A program made the translations under genes and the position numbers. 64,000 nucleotides of DNA from NCBI RefSeq assembly GCF_019670105.1, contig NZ_AP023032.1, positions 371,001-435,000 of the forward strand, read 5' to 3'. The notes beneath the pieces are model-generated. The model did no database searches. It had not been told where the DNA came from and saw only the letters and a program-made list of their open reading frames with translations. The DNA comes from Agarivorans albus. Its GTDB lineage: Bacteria > Pseudomonadota > Gammaproteobacteria > Enterobacterales > Celerinatantimonadaceae. Positions within the stretch are counted from its first letter, which is position 1, and every line of letters starts with the position of its first letter. Of the stretch, positions 44,626-53,035 are shown piece after piece.

Positions 44626-46830
44626 TTATTGCATGTCGTAAGGGTCGATATCCAGTGACCAACGTACTTTGCGGCTTAGTTTTAAGCTTTCTAGTTGAGG
44701 TAACAGGCGATAAACCAATTGGTGCAATTGCGGGCGTTGTTCGGCTTGAATCAACAGTTGCATACGAAACTTACCCGCACGGCGAGCTTGTGGCGCAGGG
44801 CAGGGCGGAAATACCCACGTTTCGCCCTGCTGTAACGGTTGAGCAAGTTGGTATAGCTGTTGGCTAAGCTCGTTAACTGCGTTGCCATCGGCAGCTTCAA
44901 AGCGAAACAGCGCCTGAAAGCTAAAGGGCGGTAGTTCGGTATCTTTACGCTCGTTTAAGGCAAAGCGAGCAAAATGTTGGTAACCGTTGTTGATAAGATC
45001 TTGCAACAGCTCGTGTTCAGGGTGGTGAGATTGCAACAACACCTTGCCCAGCAGGTTCGCTCGACCAGCTCGGCCAGCTACTTGAACGTAAAGTTGGGCT
45101 AAGCGTTCTGGCGCACGAAAATCAGAGCAAAACAACGCGTGGTCTATGTCTAATAAGGCAACCAAGGTTACATTTGGAAAGTGGTGGCCCTTGGCCAACA
45201 TTTGGGTGCCAATTAATATTTGGTATTGGTTGTTGTGAATATCGTCCAGTAACTGTTCTAAGCTGCCTTTGCGGCGGGTACTGTCGCGGTCGATACGCGC
45301 CACTTTGTATTCGGGAAATATCTCCAGCAAGGCTTCTTGCAACTGCTCGGTGCCTAAACCTGTTGTTACCAAGTTGGTAGAGCCACATTTTTCACATTGG
45401 TGTGGCACGGCTTTTTGGCTGCCACAGTGGTGACAAGCTAAATGGCGAGGCTGCTGATGATAGGTAAAGTAAGCCTCACAACGCTCACATTCGCATACAT
45501 GGCCACACTCATGGCACAGCAACGCAGGGGCGTAACCTCGGCGATTTAAAAACAGCATTACTTGGCGGCCAGCTTTTAACTCAATGCGCATGGCTTTAAT
45601 TAGTGCTGGTGATAAACCTGAGGATAAAGGTTGCTGGCGAATATCCAGTAATTGTTGCTCGGCCAATACTGCATTACCGGCGCGTTGCTTTAGTTCTAAG
45701 TGTGAGTAACGGCCGCTTAGCGCATTGTGCAAACTTTCTAGCGATGGGGTGGCAGAGCCAAGCACCACCGGCATTTTTTCTAAGCGGGCACGCACTATGG
45801 CTAAATCGCGCGCGTGGTAGCGAAAGCTGTCTTGCTGCTTAAAAGAGCTGTCGTGCTCCTCATCGATAATAATTACCCCAGGGTTTTTCATGGGGGTGAA
45901 TACTGCCGAACGCGTGCCAATAATAATGCCTGCTTCGCCTTGTTTGGCTTTAAGCCATGCGGTAAAACGTTCGGTGTCGTTTAACCCAGAGTTAATCGCA
46001 TAAACCGGCACTTTAAAGCGCTCGGCAAAGCGCGCTAAGGTTTGTGGCGTTAAGCCAATTTCGGGCACCAATACTAAGGCTTGTTTACCTTTAGCAAGCA
46101 CTTCGGCAATAATATTTAAATACACCTCGGTTTTGCCCGACCCGGTAATACCCTCGATAAGAAAGGCCTGAAAACTGCCAATGCTTTGATTGACTGCCGC
46201 CACTGCAATGGCTTGTTCTGCATTAAGCTTCAGCGAGGCTTGGTTGTTGGTATCGCTTTTCGACCACAGCGCTGGTGCGGGCGTAATCTCATGTTTTTCG
46301 ATAAAACCTTTATCTACTAGCGCTTTAATGGCAGTACGGGATAATTCTTGTTGCTTGCATTGTTCGTCACTCAGCTGGCCATCTTCTTGCTGTTGCAAGC
46401 TGCCTAATACAACCCCTTGCTTGGGGGCGCGGGTAAAGTTAGCTAGATCGGCCGCTTTGCCTTGCTCGCTTAAACGCCACACAACAATGCTTTTAGCTTT
46501 GGCTGGCTCACCTTTGCGTAAAAGTGCCGGCAAGGCTTGGCTGATAACATCTCCTAAGCTGTGGTGATAATAAGAGCTAGCCCAATTAAGTAGCTTAAAT
46601 AGGCTTTCTGGTAATAATGCTTGTTGATCGAGTGATTCACTAAATGGTTTGAGTTTATCTTCGGCAATGTCGCTATCGCTGGGGTGTTCTATTACCAAAC
46701 CCACTTTTTCGCCTTTACCAAAAGGCACCTTTACCCGAGTACCAATGGCTGGCATGGGGGTGTTTGCTGGCACGCTGTAATCAAAAAGGCGACGCAGGGG
46801 AATAGCTAAGGCAACACGAACAATCGACAC
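44626..46830 (-). CDS. priA: Primosomal replication restart helicase PriA
   Basis: 734 residues, typical of PriA. An N-terminal DNA-binding domain is followed by the helicase with Walker A EGITGSGKTEVYL and DEEH box VIIIDEEHDSSFKQQ, then a zinc-binding insertion with eight cysteines in CHECGHVCECERC and CHHCGSQKAVPHQCEKCGS, and helicase motifs including GTQMLAKGHHFPNVTLVALLD. It recognises stalled forks and reloads DnaB. Divergent from rpmE. Confidence 0.97.
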   Translation of the reverse strand: MSIVRVALAIPLRRLFDYSVPANTPMPAIGTRVKVPFGKGEKVGLVIEHPSDSDIAEDKLKPFSESLDQQALLPESLFKLLNWASSYYHHSLGDVISQALPALLRKGEPAKAKSIVVWRLSEQGKAADLANFTRAPKQGVVLGSLQQQEDGQLSDEQCKQQELSRTAIKALVDKGFIEKHEITPAPALWSKSDTNNQASLKLNAEQAIAVAAVNQSIGSFQAFLIEGITGSGKTEVYLNIIAEVLAKGKQALVLVPEIGLTPQTLARFAERFKVPVYAINSGLNDTERFTAWLKAKQGEAGIIIGTRSAVFTPMKNPGVIIIDEEHDSSFKQQDSFRYHARDLAIVRARLEKMPVVLGSATPSLESLHNALSGRYSHLELKQRAGNAVLAEQQLLDIRQQPLSSGLSPALIKAMRIELKAGRQVMLFLNRRGYAPALLCHECGHVCECERCEAYFTYHQQPRHLACHHCGSQKAVPHQCEKCGSTNLVTTGLGTEQLQEALLEIFPEYKVARIDRDSTRRKGSLEQLLDDIHNNQYQILIGTQMLAKGHHFPNVTLVALLDIDHALFCSDFRAPERLAQLYVQVAGRAGRANLLGKVLLQSHHPEHELLQDLINNGYQHFARFALNERKDTELPPFSFQALFRFEAADGNAVNELSQQLYQLAQPLQQGETWVFPPCPAPQARRAGKFRMQLLIQAEQRPQLHQLVYRLLPQLESLKLSRKVRWSLDIDPYDMQ

Positions 46831-47070
46831 TAATGAATAAACTCAAGCAAAAAACCTGTCTCATTCTACTGGCAGAGCACCTTGCGGAGCAAATCAAGCG
46901 TTTGGCGAATTTTTGCCCGCTTTTTGTTGTTGGGTGCTTGCTATGCTAGGTGGCTTCTTATATGATCCGCCACCTAAAATTTATAGGCTCTGATAGAGTT
47001 GCTTTCGTATGGTGTTTGGTGTCAATTGTGGCGACCAGATGGCGATACGGCCCAAGTATTGAGGTAATCC

Positions 47071-47283
47071 ATGAAAACTGATATCCACCCAACTTACGAA
47101 GTACTTACTGCTACTTGTTCTTGCGGTAACGTAATCGAAACTAAATCTACTCGCACTGGCGCAATGTTCCTAGACGTATGTGACAAATGTCACCCGTTCT
47201 ACACTGGTAAGCAACGTAACGTTGATACCGGTGGTCGTGTTGATCGTTTCAACAAGAAATTCGCTGTATTGGGCAAAAAATAA
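47071..47283 (+). CDS. rpmE: 50S ribosomal protein L31
   Basis: 70 residues. It is the zinc-binding (C+) form, with Cys16, Cys18, Cys37 and Cys40 (CSC ... CDKC). It belongs to the large-subunit central protuberance and bridges to the 30S subunit. The C+ form is the one used under zinc sufficiency. The opposite orientation of priA and the strong terminator after it are as in E. coli. Confidence 0.97.
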   Translation: MKTDIHPTYEVLTATCSCGNVIETKSTRTGAMFLDVCDKCHPFYTGKQRNVDTGGRVDRFNKKFAVLGKK

Positions 47284-47312
47284 GCCAGCCTTATTTTCGC
47301 TACACAGCAAAC

Positions 47313-47338
47313 AAAAAGCGCCTAAGGGCGCTTTTTTT
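47313..47338 (+). terminator. Rho-independent terminator of rpmE
   Basis: The arms AAAAAGCGCC and GGCGCTTTTT flank a 4-base loop, with a following T-run. Confidence 0.93.
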
Positions 47339-47359
47339 GTGTCTGGGGCTTAATAGTTT

Positions 47360-47848
47360 TTAGATTAAGCTAAATTGCTTTTTAGTTAGAAGTTTACCTT
47401 CATGGAATACTTCAAATAACCAGTCACCAGTAACAGCTTCCCATTTTTCTTCGATGAAGTAGAAATGACAATTACTCGTTGTCCCGTTTTTTAGTTTTAG
47501 CGTTTTACTGTATGACATCGAAGTATAGATTTTCCCGTCATCATCTATCATTTCAGGGCTGGTAATCGATTTAGTTACTTCAACCTTTTTTTGTCCAGCT
47601 TTTACTTCAAAACAATAACCAAAAGTTGTACCCACTTGAGCTGCTATCTCAGTTGTTTGCTTAGTGACTTTTCCACTCTTACCCGTTAGTACCGAATCGT
47701 TTGGCGTATTGCTTGCTGAGTATTCTCCTGTGAGACTTGATTGCCCGTAAATCCCGTAGTCGAGAATTGTTGAAGTTACTTCGGTATTTGATTCAGTACT
47801 GGCACATCCTGCTAATAGAATTAGCGCAGCTGTGTATAGCTTTTTCAT
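47360..47848 (-). CDS. Lipoprotein, DUF3859-like
   Basis: 162 residues from ATG 47848. The N-terminal MKKLYTAALILLAGCAS contains a lipobox (LAGC), so it should be lipid-anchored in an envelope membrane. The rest is a beta-rich domain (VTSTILDYGIYG ... GTTFGYCFEVKAGQK ... EKWEAVTGDWLFEVFHEGKLL) that resembles DUF3859 domains from memory. Function unknown; no operon partners. Confidence 0.72.
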   Translation of the reverse strand: MKKLYTAALILLAGCASTESNTEVTSTILDYGIYGQSSLTGEYSASNTPNDSVLTGKSGKVTKQTTEIAAQVGTTFGYCFEVKAGQKKVEVTKSITSPEMIDDDGKIYTSMSYSKTLKLKNGTTSNCHFYFIEEKWEAVTGDWLFEVFHEGKLLTKKQFSLI

Positions 47849-48229
47849 GATCATCCTTGACGTTATTAACTGACTTAAAATAGAAATTTTTTTGAGGATG
47901 ATAACTAACTAAACTAGAAAGTCGATTGCTTAATGTTTTGCTGAGCTTATTTTCTTTCGAAGTTAGACATACGCAGCTGAACTCATTAGCAAACGCAGTA
48001 CAAACTTTCACTTCATATTTAGTGTCTCCTGAGTGTTCAGATAATGCGGGGCAACCTTTCTTTTGCTTCATTTTCTTTGGTTGTTCAAAGAAAATGACGT
48101 CGCAGTTAGGCGAAACGGGAGCGTTTAGCTAACAGATGAGAAATAAAGCAAATGGAGGCAAGCGTAGCCTTAGGTAAGATAAAGCAACAAAAGCCGCTTA
48201 ATCAGCGGCTTCGTTTTATCAATTAGTAC
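47849..48229. other. Intergenic region between the DUF3859-like and DoxX-like genes
   Basis: An open frame of 92 codons on the minus strand (47793-48071) and one of 68 codons on the plus strand overlap each other; neither shows family features. The right end has the stem-loop AAGCCGCT / AGCGGCTT (48191-48211), whose minus-strand exit (TTGTTG) makes it a possible DoxX-like gene terminator. Confidence 0.5.
48191..48216. terminator. Stem-loop terminator at the 3' end of the DoxX-like gene
   Basis: AAGCCGCT (48191-48198) and AGCGGCTT (48204-48211), 5-base loop; followed by CGTTTT on plus and TTTTGTTG on minus. Confidence 0.7.
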
Positions 48230-48676
48230 TTAGTTGTTGGCTTCTTCTCTCTGCTCTAAAGAGTGAGCTTTACCCAAAGTCCAAGTGTCATAATCTCGCA
48301 GCAAATAGAGAGCTAAGCATGCAGCGAGCATTGGCCAAGCAGCAAAGAACAATAAGTTATTAAATGGGTCTAGATACTTAGCAAATGAAGAAAATGTTGA
48401 ACCAGCATGCAGTACCAATACTGCAAGGTAGGTGATGTTTTTCCATAAACCTAAGGTAAAGGCTGCGATAAAGGCCAGTTGTGCAAGCCCCATGGCAATA
48501 AGTGTATTGGTGGTTAAATTTAATCCGTAAAAGCCAGAGAACACTTTTATTGCATGCTCTGGCACAAGTACTTTATCTAAGGCCCATATTGTAAACACGA
48601 GGGCAATGCTTAGCCTTAAACATAAAAGACCAAGCGATAGTTTTGAGGCTAACTGAGGAGGGTACGACGTTTTCAT
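48230..48676 (-). CDS. DoxX-like four-helix membrane protein
   Basis: 148 residues with four hydrophobic segments (about 15-33, 55-75, 80-100, 107-126). The layout and LCLRLSIALVFTIWALDKV start resemble the DoxX/DoxD family of small membrane proteins; no catalytic motif can be seen. It is isolated between two terminators. Confidence 0.6.
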   Translation of the reverse strand: MKTSYPPQLASKLSLGLLCLRLSIALVFTIWALDKVLVPEHAIKVFSGFYGLNLTTNTLIAMGLAQLAFIAAFTLGLWKNITYLAVLVLHAGSTFSSFAKYLDPFNNLLFFAAWPMLAACLALYLLRDYDTWTLGKAHSLEQREEANN

Positions 48677-48792
48677 CCTTTTACCTATTTTAAGTTAAGA
48701 GCCTGTTTACAGACCGGTAAGCCCTCAATTTGATTACAGTTTATGAGTAAAAGTTGGTGAAAATAATTTGTCGTACGCTGGGTTTAGGCAAC

Positions 48793-48817
48793 AAAAAAGC
48801 CGCTCAATGAGCGGCTT
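48793..48817 (-). terminator. Terminator of metJ
   Basis: The arms AAGCCGCTCA and TGAGCGGCTT (10 bp) pair, with six T following on the minus strand. Confidence 0.9.
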
Positions 48818-48826
48818 CCTAGTTTC

Positions 48827-49138
48827 TTATTCTTCTTTATCCAATTCCGCTTGGGCGGCTTTCTCTAAGGCCGGGTCGGGCTTGTCTTTTTGCAAGTCGG
48901 CGTCGTCGGGGAGCGGCTGGCCTGTGTAGGCGTGCAAAAATGCTTCGCAAAGTAGCTCACTGTTGGTGGCGTGGCGTAGGTTATTTATTTGTCTACGGGT
49001 TCGCTCATCGGTCAATATCTTTAGCACTTTTAGTGGGATAGATACTGTGATTTTTTTTACTTGTTCGCTTTTTTTACCGTGCTCAGCGTAAGGGCTGATC
49101 CACTCACCATTCCAATCTGTAGACATTCTGCAATACAC
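48827..49138 (-). CDS. metJ: Methionine repressor MetJ
   Basis: 103 residues, close to E. coli MetJ (105). The beta-strand and helix of the ribbon-helix-helix fold are in [44 protein letters not shown]-adenosylmethionine is the corepressor. It is divergent from metB with 140 bases between, in which the four Met boxes lie. Its own expression is likely autoregulated from the same site. Confidence 0.97.
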   Translation of the reverse strand: MYCRMSTDWNGEWISPYAEHGKKSEQVKKITVSIPLKVLKILTDERTRRQINNLRHATNSELLCEAFLHAYTGQPLPDDADLQKDKPDPALEKAAQAELDKEE

Positions 49139-49197
49139 ACCAAACTAAAGAGACCCTATTGTAACGGGGGAAATGCGACTTAGCAATCCAACAGCAA

Positions 49198-49229
49198 AGA
49201 CATTTAGACGTCTAGAAGTGTTGACGTCT
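49198..49229 (+). promoter_or_regulatory. Four contiguous Met boxes (MetJ operator)
   Basis: Consecutive 8-mers AGACATTT, AGACGTCT, AGAAGTGT, TGACGTCT; the second matches the AGACGTCT consensus exactly and the last differs by one base. Four adjacent boxes would allow cooperative binding of MetJ dimers. They sit 50-80 bases before metB. Confidence 0.95.
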
Positions 49230-49278
49230 TTTTTGCTAGTGGTAAAGTGGCAGGATAAATTGAGGGAGTAAATCAGCA

Positions 49279-50436
49279 ATGTCTTTAAAAGATCTACAAG
49301 CGGCTACTATAGCAGTGCGCAGCGGTATTGAAAGTGATACCCAACACGGTGCGGTAGTACCGCCTATTTATTTGTCGAGTAACTACAGCTTTGCTGATTT
49401 TAACCAAAAACGCCAGTTTGATTACAGCCGTTCAGGTAACCCTACTCGCCACATTTTAGCCGAGGCGATTGCCGATTTAGAACATGGCGCTGGTGCGGTA
49501 ATTACTAACACCGGTATGTCGGCGGTTAACCTTGTTACTGCCTTGCTTGAGCCTGGCGATTTATTGGTTGCGCCGCATGATTGTTACGGTGGTAGCTACC
49601 GTTTATTCGACAGCCTAGCTAAAAAGAATGCCTTTGAAGTGGCTTTTGTTGATCAAAACGATGACGCAGCTCTAGCTCAGCTATTGGCTAAGAAGCCTAA
49701 ATTGGTGTGGTTAGAGACCCCAAGTAACCCTTTGCTTCGAATTGTAGACATTAAAGCCATTGCCGAGCAAGCACATGCTGCTGGCACGTTGGTAGTGGTA
49801 GACAACACCTTTTTGTCGCCTGCCTTGCAAACGCCAATTTTGTTAGGTGCCGACATTGTGGTGCACTCGGCCACTAAATATATTAACGGCCACTCGGATG
49901 TGGTGGCCGGTATGGTGGTTGCAGCCAACGAAGAACTGGCCGAGCAATTGGCGTGGTGGGCAAACTGTTTAGGGTTAACGGGTTCTGCTTTTGATTCGTA
50001 CCTTACTTTGCGAGGTTTGCGTACCCTTAAAGCACGTATGAATGTACACCAACAAAATGCCCAAGCCCTGGTGGAATGTTTGCAGCAACAAGAAGCGGTA
50101 GGCGCGATTTACTATCCTGGTTTACCAGAGCATCCTGGGCATGTTTTAGCGCAAAGCCAGCAAAAAGGCTTTGGTGCTATGTTCAGTTTTGAATTGAATT
50201 TAGAAGAAAGCCAAATGGTTAAGTTTTTAAAAAGCTTACAGTTGTTTTCTTTGGCGGAATCTTTAGGTGGCGTAGAGAGTCTAATTGCTCATCCGGCTAC
50301 CATGACACACGCTGCGATGTCGGCGGAAGCGCTAGAAGAGGCTGGCATTTCTAATCAGTTATTGCGGGTATCGGTAGGCTTGGAAGATTCGCAAGATTTA
50401 GTTAATGATTTACAGCAGGCCTTTGCCCAACTGTAG
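49279..50436 (+). CDS. metB: Cystathionine gamma-synthase MetB
   Basis: 385 residues, a PLP enzyme of the Cys/Met metabolism family with the cofactor lysine Lys200 in VVHSATKYINGHSD. GNPTRHILAEAIADLE and the C-terminal SLAESLGGVESLIAHPATMTH are diagnostic. It condenses O-succinylhomoserine with cysteine. It precedes metL by 28 bases, as in E. coli metBL. Confidence 0.96.
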   Translation: MSLKDLQAATIAVRSGIESDTQHGAVVPPIYLSSNYSFADFNQKRQFDYSRSGNPTRHILAEAIADLEHGAGAVITNTGMSAVNLVTALLEPGDLLVAPHDCYGGSYRLFDSLAKKNAFEVAFVDQNDDAALAQLLAKKPKLVWLETPSNPLLRIVDIKAIAEQAHAAGTLVVVDNTFLSPALQTPILLGADIVVHSATKYINGHSDVVAGMVVAANEELAEQLAWWANCLGLTGSAFDSYLTLRGLRTLKARMNVHQQNAQALVECLQQQEAVGAIYYPGLPEHPGHVLAQSQQKGFGAMFSFELNLEESQMVKFLKSLQLFSLAESLGGVESLIAHPATMTHAAMSAEALEEAGISNQLLRVSVGLEDSQDLVNDLQQAFAQL

Positions 50437-50464
50437 TTTTACCAGCGTTGTAGAGAGGTAAGTC

Positions 50465-52876
50465 ATGTCGGTAAATAGACATGTGCATAAATTTGGTGGC
50501 AGCAGCTTAGCTGATGCAGGGTGCTTTAAGCGGGTGGCGGCCATTGTGGCCGAGCATACCCAAGCACAGGATTTAATTGTGGTATCGGCAGCGGGTAAAA
50601 CCACTAACCGTTTAATCAATATTATTGAGTTGGCTAAACAGGCCGATAATGCTGCAGCCGATGCGCTAACCGGTTTAATTGAATTCCAAAGCAAGTTGGT
50701 GAATGAGCTTCTTGATGAAGCCGCTGCCAAACTGATCCTAACAGCGCTTGATGGCGAACATCACCAAATCGCTAGTATTCTTGAAGGTGAGCTTACAGCC
50801 TTTACCTGTAATGAAGTATTGTCTTTTGGCGAGCGTTGGTCTGCACGTTTATTAGCTGCTTTGTTAAGTGCTCAAGATTGCCAAGCCGAGTGGTTAGATT
50901 CTCGCCAGTTTTTTAAAGCGGAGTTATCTACTCAACCGCAAGTAGATGTTGCGCAAAGTACACCGTTATTAGCTAAATGTTTAGCTGAAAAAGCCGCTTG
51001 CCGTATAGTGGTAACGGGGTTTATTTGTAGTGATAGTGAGCAGCGTACCGTGACTTTAGGTCGCAACGGCAGTGATTACTCGGCTACCGAGTTAGCCGCC
51101 TTGGCCGATGCAGTGTCTACTACGATTTGGAGTGATGTAGCTGGTATTTATAGTGCTGATCCACGTTTAGTGAAAGATGCGGTATTGCTCGAAAACCTTG
51201 CGTTGAATGAAGCTGCAGAATTATCGCGAATTGGTACCTCGGTATTGCATGCGCGCACCTTAGAGCCACTGGCGCGCTCTCGCCAAAAAGTGAACTTGCG
51301 TTGCAGCTACGCTCCCAACGATGGACAAACCTTAATTCACCGTAAGGGCGCAAACAGCCACAGCGCTAAAATTGTTACCTCGGTAGACAATGTGGTATTG
51401 CTGGAGCTTACTTTTACCGAAGATTTTTCTCACAATGCCACCGCGTTGTTAGAAGCTTTGGCCTGTAGCCATTTAGCACCTGCTACTCGCCATAAACATA
51501 GCGAAACCGGTTCTTTACGTATGGCTTACACCTGTGAGCTTGTGGATGAAGCCTTAGCAAAAATAGACCAACTGGCGAGCCAATTTCATATCCAAAAAAT
51601 TGAACGTAGCGAAGGTTACAGTTTAGTGGCTCTAGTGGGTGCGGGCGTGTGTGATAACCCGCAGCAGTGTTACCAGTTTTTTCAGCATCTGGCTGAACAG
51701 CCATTAGAGTTTATTCACTCTAGTGCTGATAAATTAAGTTTGTGTGCGGTGGTGAGAAAAATCACCTTAGAGCCGCTATTAAAAGACTTGCATAGCCACT
51801 TATTCAAGCAAAAAACCAAGTTGGGTTTGGTGGTATTTGGTAAAGGTAACATCGGTAGCCAGTGGCTTGAGTTGTTTAGCCAGCAACAGGCTAAGTTGGA
51901 GCAGCAACATCAAATTGAGTTGTGTTTGGCGGGTGTGTTTTCTAGTAAAGCTGGCCATTTAGATTTTGCTGGCTTAGCGCTTGAGCAGCTAAACAGCAGT
52001 GAGGCCGATACTGCACTTATTTGGCCAGAGATATTTGATAAGCTAAAGCGTCATCCCTATGACGAGCTTGCTGTGTTAGACATTACCGCTAGTGAGGCAT
52101 TAAGCGCTTATTATGGTGAGTTTGCTCGACATGGTTTCCACCTTATTACCACTAACAAGCATGCAGGGGCGAGTGAGCAAGCTAATTATTCAGCCTTGCA
52201 GCAGGCCTTTAGTGACCATGGTGCGCAATGGTTAAGCAACGCCACAGTAGGGGCGGGCTTGCCAGTGCAAAAAAGTATTCAAAGTTTGCGCGACTCTGGC
52301 GATGAGATTCATACTATCTCAGGAATATTTTCTGGTACCTTGAGTTGGTTGTTTCAACAGTACGACGGAACAGTGGCCTTTTCTGAATTGCTCGCCGATG
52401 CCTTAAATCAAGGTCTAACCGAGCCAGATCCTCGCGAGGATCTTTCTGGGAAAGATGTGCAGCGCAAGTTGCTTATTTTAGCTAGAGAGGCGGGGTTACA
52501 GTTGGAGCTAGCCGATATTGCGCTTAGCTCTTTAGTGCCAGAGCATTTAGCGGCCTTAACGGTAGAGCAGTTTTTAGACTCGATGAGCGAGCTAGACCAA
52601 AGCATGTTAGAAGCCTTTAATGACGCTAAACGTCAAGGCAAAGTGATTCGTTTTCTAGCCAAAGTGAATCAAAAGGGAGAGGCTGAAGTTGGCTTATCGG
52701 CAATTGATGCACTTCATCCTTTTGCTAACCTTAAACCTTGTGACAATGTGTTTGCCATTGAGAGCTTATGGTACAAGCAAAACCCTTTGGTGATTCAAGG
52801 GCCAGGCGCGGGCAGAGAAGTGACAGCAGGGGCTATTCAAGCTGATTTAGTTAGCCTTTGTAAAAGCCTTAAATAA
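50465..52876 (+). CDS. metL: Bifunctional aspartokinase II/homoserine dehydrogenase II
   Basis: 803 residues. The N-terminal aspartokinase domain has HKFGGSSLADAGCFKRVA and GRNGSDYSATELAAL; a middle regulatory region is followed by the C-terminal homoserine dehydrogenase with NAD(P) site LVVFGKGNIGSQWLELF and TNKHAG, and GLTEPDPREDLSGKDVQRKLLIL. It carries out steps one and three of the aspartate-to-homoserine path. Co-transcribed with metB and controlled by the Met boxes. The length matches MetL (810). Confidence 0.96.
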   Translation: MSVNRHVHKFGGSSLADAGCFKRVAAIVAEHTQAQDLIVVSAAGKTTNRLINIIELAKQADNAAADALTGLIEFQSKLVNELLDEAAAKLILTALDGEHHQIASILEGELTAFTCNEVLSFGERWSARLLAALLSAQDCQAEWLDSRQFFKAELSTQPQVDVAQSTPLLAKCLAEKAACRIVVTGFICSDSEQRTVTLGRNGSDYSATELAALADAVSTTIWSDVAGIYSADPRLVKDAVLLENLALNEAAELSRIGTSVLHARTLEPLARSRQKVNLRCSYAPNDGQTLIHRKGANSHSAKIVTSVDNVVLLELTFTEDFSHNATALLEALACSHLAPATRHKHSETGSLRMAYTCELVDEALAKIDQLASQFHIQKIERSEGYSLVALVGAGVCDNPQQCYQFFQHLAEQPLEFIHSSADKLSLCAVVRKITLEPLLKDLHSHLFKQKTKLGLVVFGKGNIGSQWLELFSQQQAKLEQQHQIELCLAGVFSSKAGHLDFAGLALEQLNSSEADTALIWPEIFDKLKRHPYDELAVLDITASEALSAYYGEFARHGFHLITTNKHAGASEQANYSALQQAFSDHGAQWLSNATVGAGLPVQKSIQSLRDSGDEIHTISGIFSGTLSWLFQQYDGTVAFSELLADALNQGLTEPDPREDLSGKDVQRKLLILAREAGLQLELADIALSSLVPEHLAALTVEQFLDSMSELDQSMLEAFNDAKRQGKVIRFLAKVNQKGEAEVGLSAIDALHPFANLKPCDNVFAIESLWYKQNPLVIQGPGAGREVTAGAIQADLVSLCKSLK

Positions 52877-52889
52877 GCTGATGTTGGAT

Positions 52890-52920
52890 AAAAAAAGGCC
52901 TCTTAAACTAAGAGGCCAAA
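52890..52920. terminator. Stem-loop after metL
   Basis: The arms GGCCTCTTA (52897-52905) and TAAGAGGCC (52909-52917) pair; the T-run (complement of the A7 at 52890-52896) is on the minus strand, so on the plus strand this may act as a weaker terminator for metL. Confidence 0.7.
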
Positions 52921-53001
52921 TAGGATATTAAGGGTGTTTACAAACGCTTGAAGGTTGCTACCTTCACTCTAGTTTTAAGGGTTGCTAGAAAACCTTCCGC
53001 A

Positions 53002-53026
53002 CAAGAAAAGGTGGCATGAAGCCACC
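53002..53026 (-). terminator. Terminator of the GH13 gene
   Basis: Minus-strand hairpin GGTGGC-TTCAT-GCCACC followed by TTTTCTTGT, 10 bases after the stop codon. Confidence 0.78.
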
Positions 53027-53035
53027 CCTCAATTT

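Noticed and set aside
47793..48132. 92- and 68-codon frames on opposite strands
   Set aside because: They overlap each other and the 5' end of the lipoprotein gene; sequences lack protein-like conservation.
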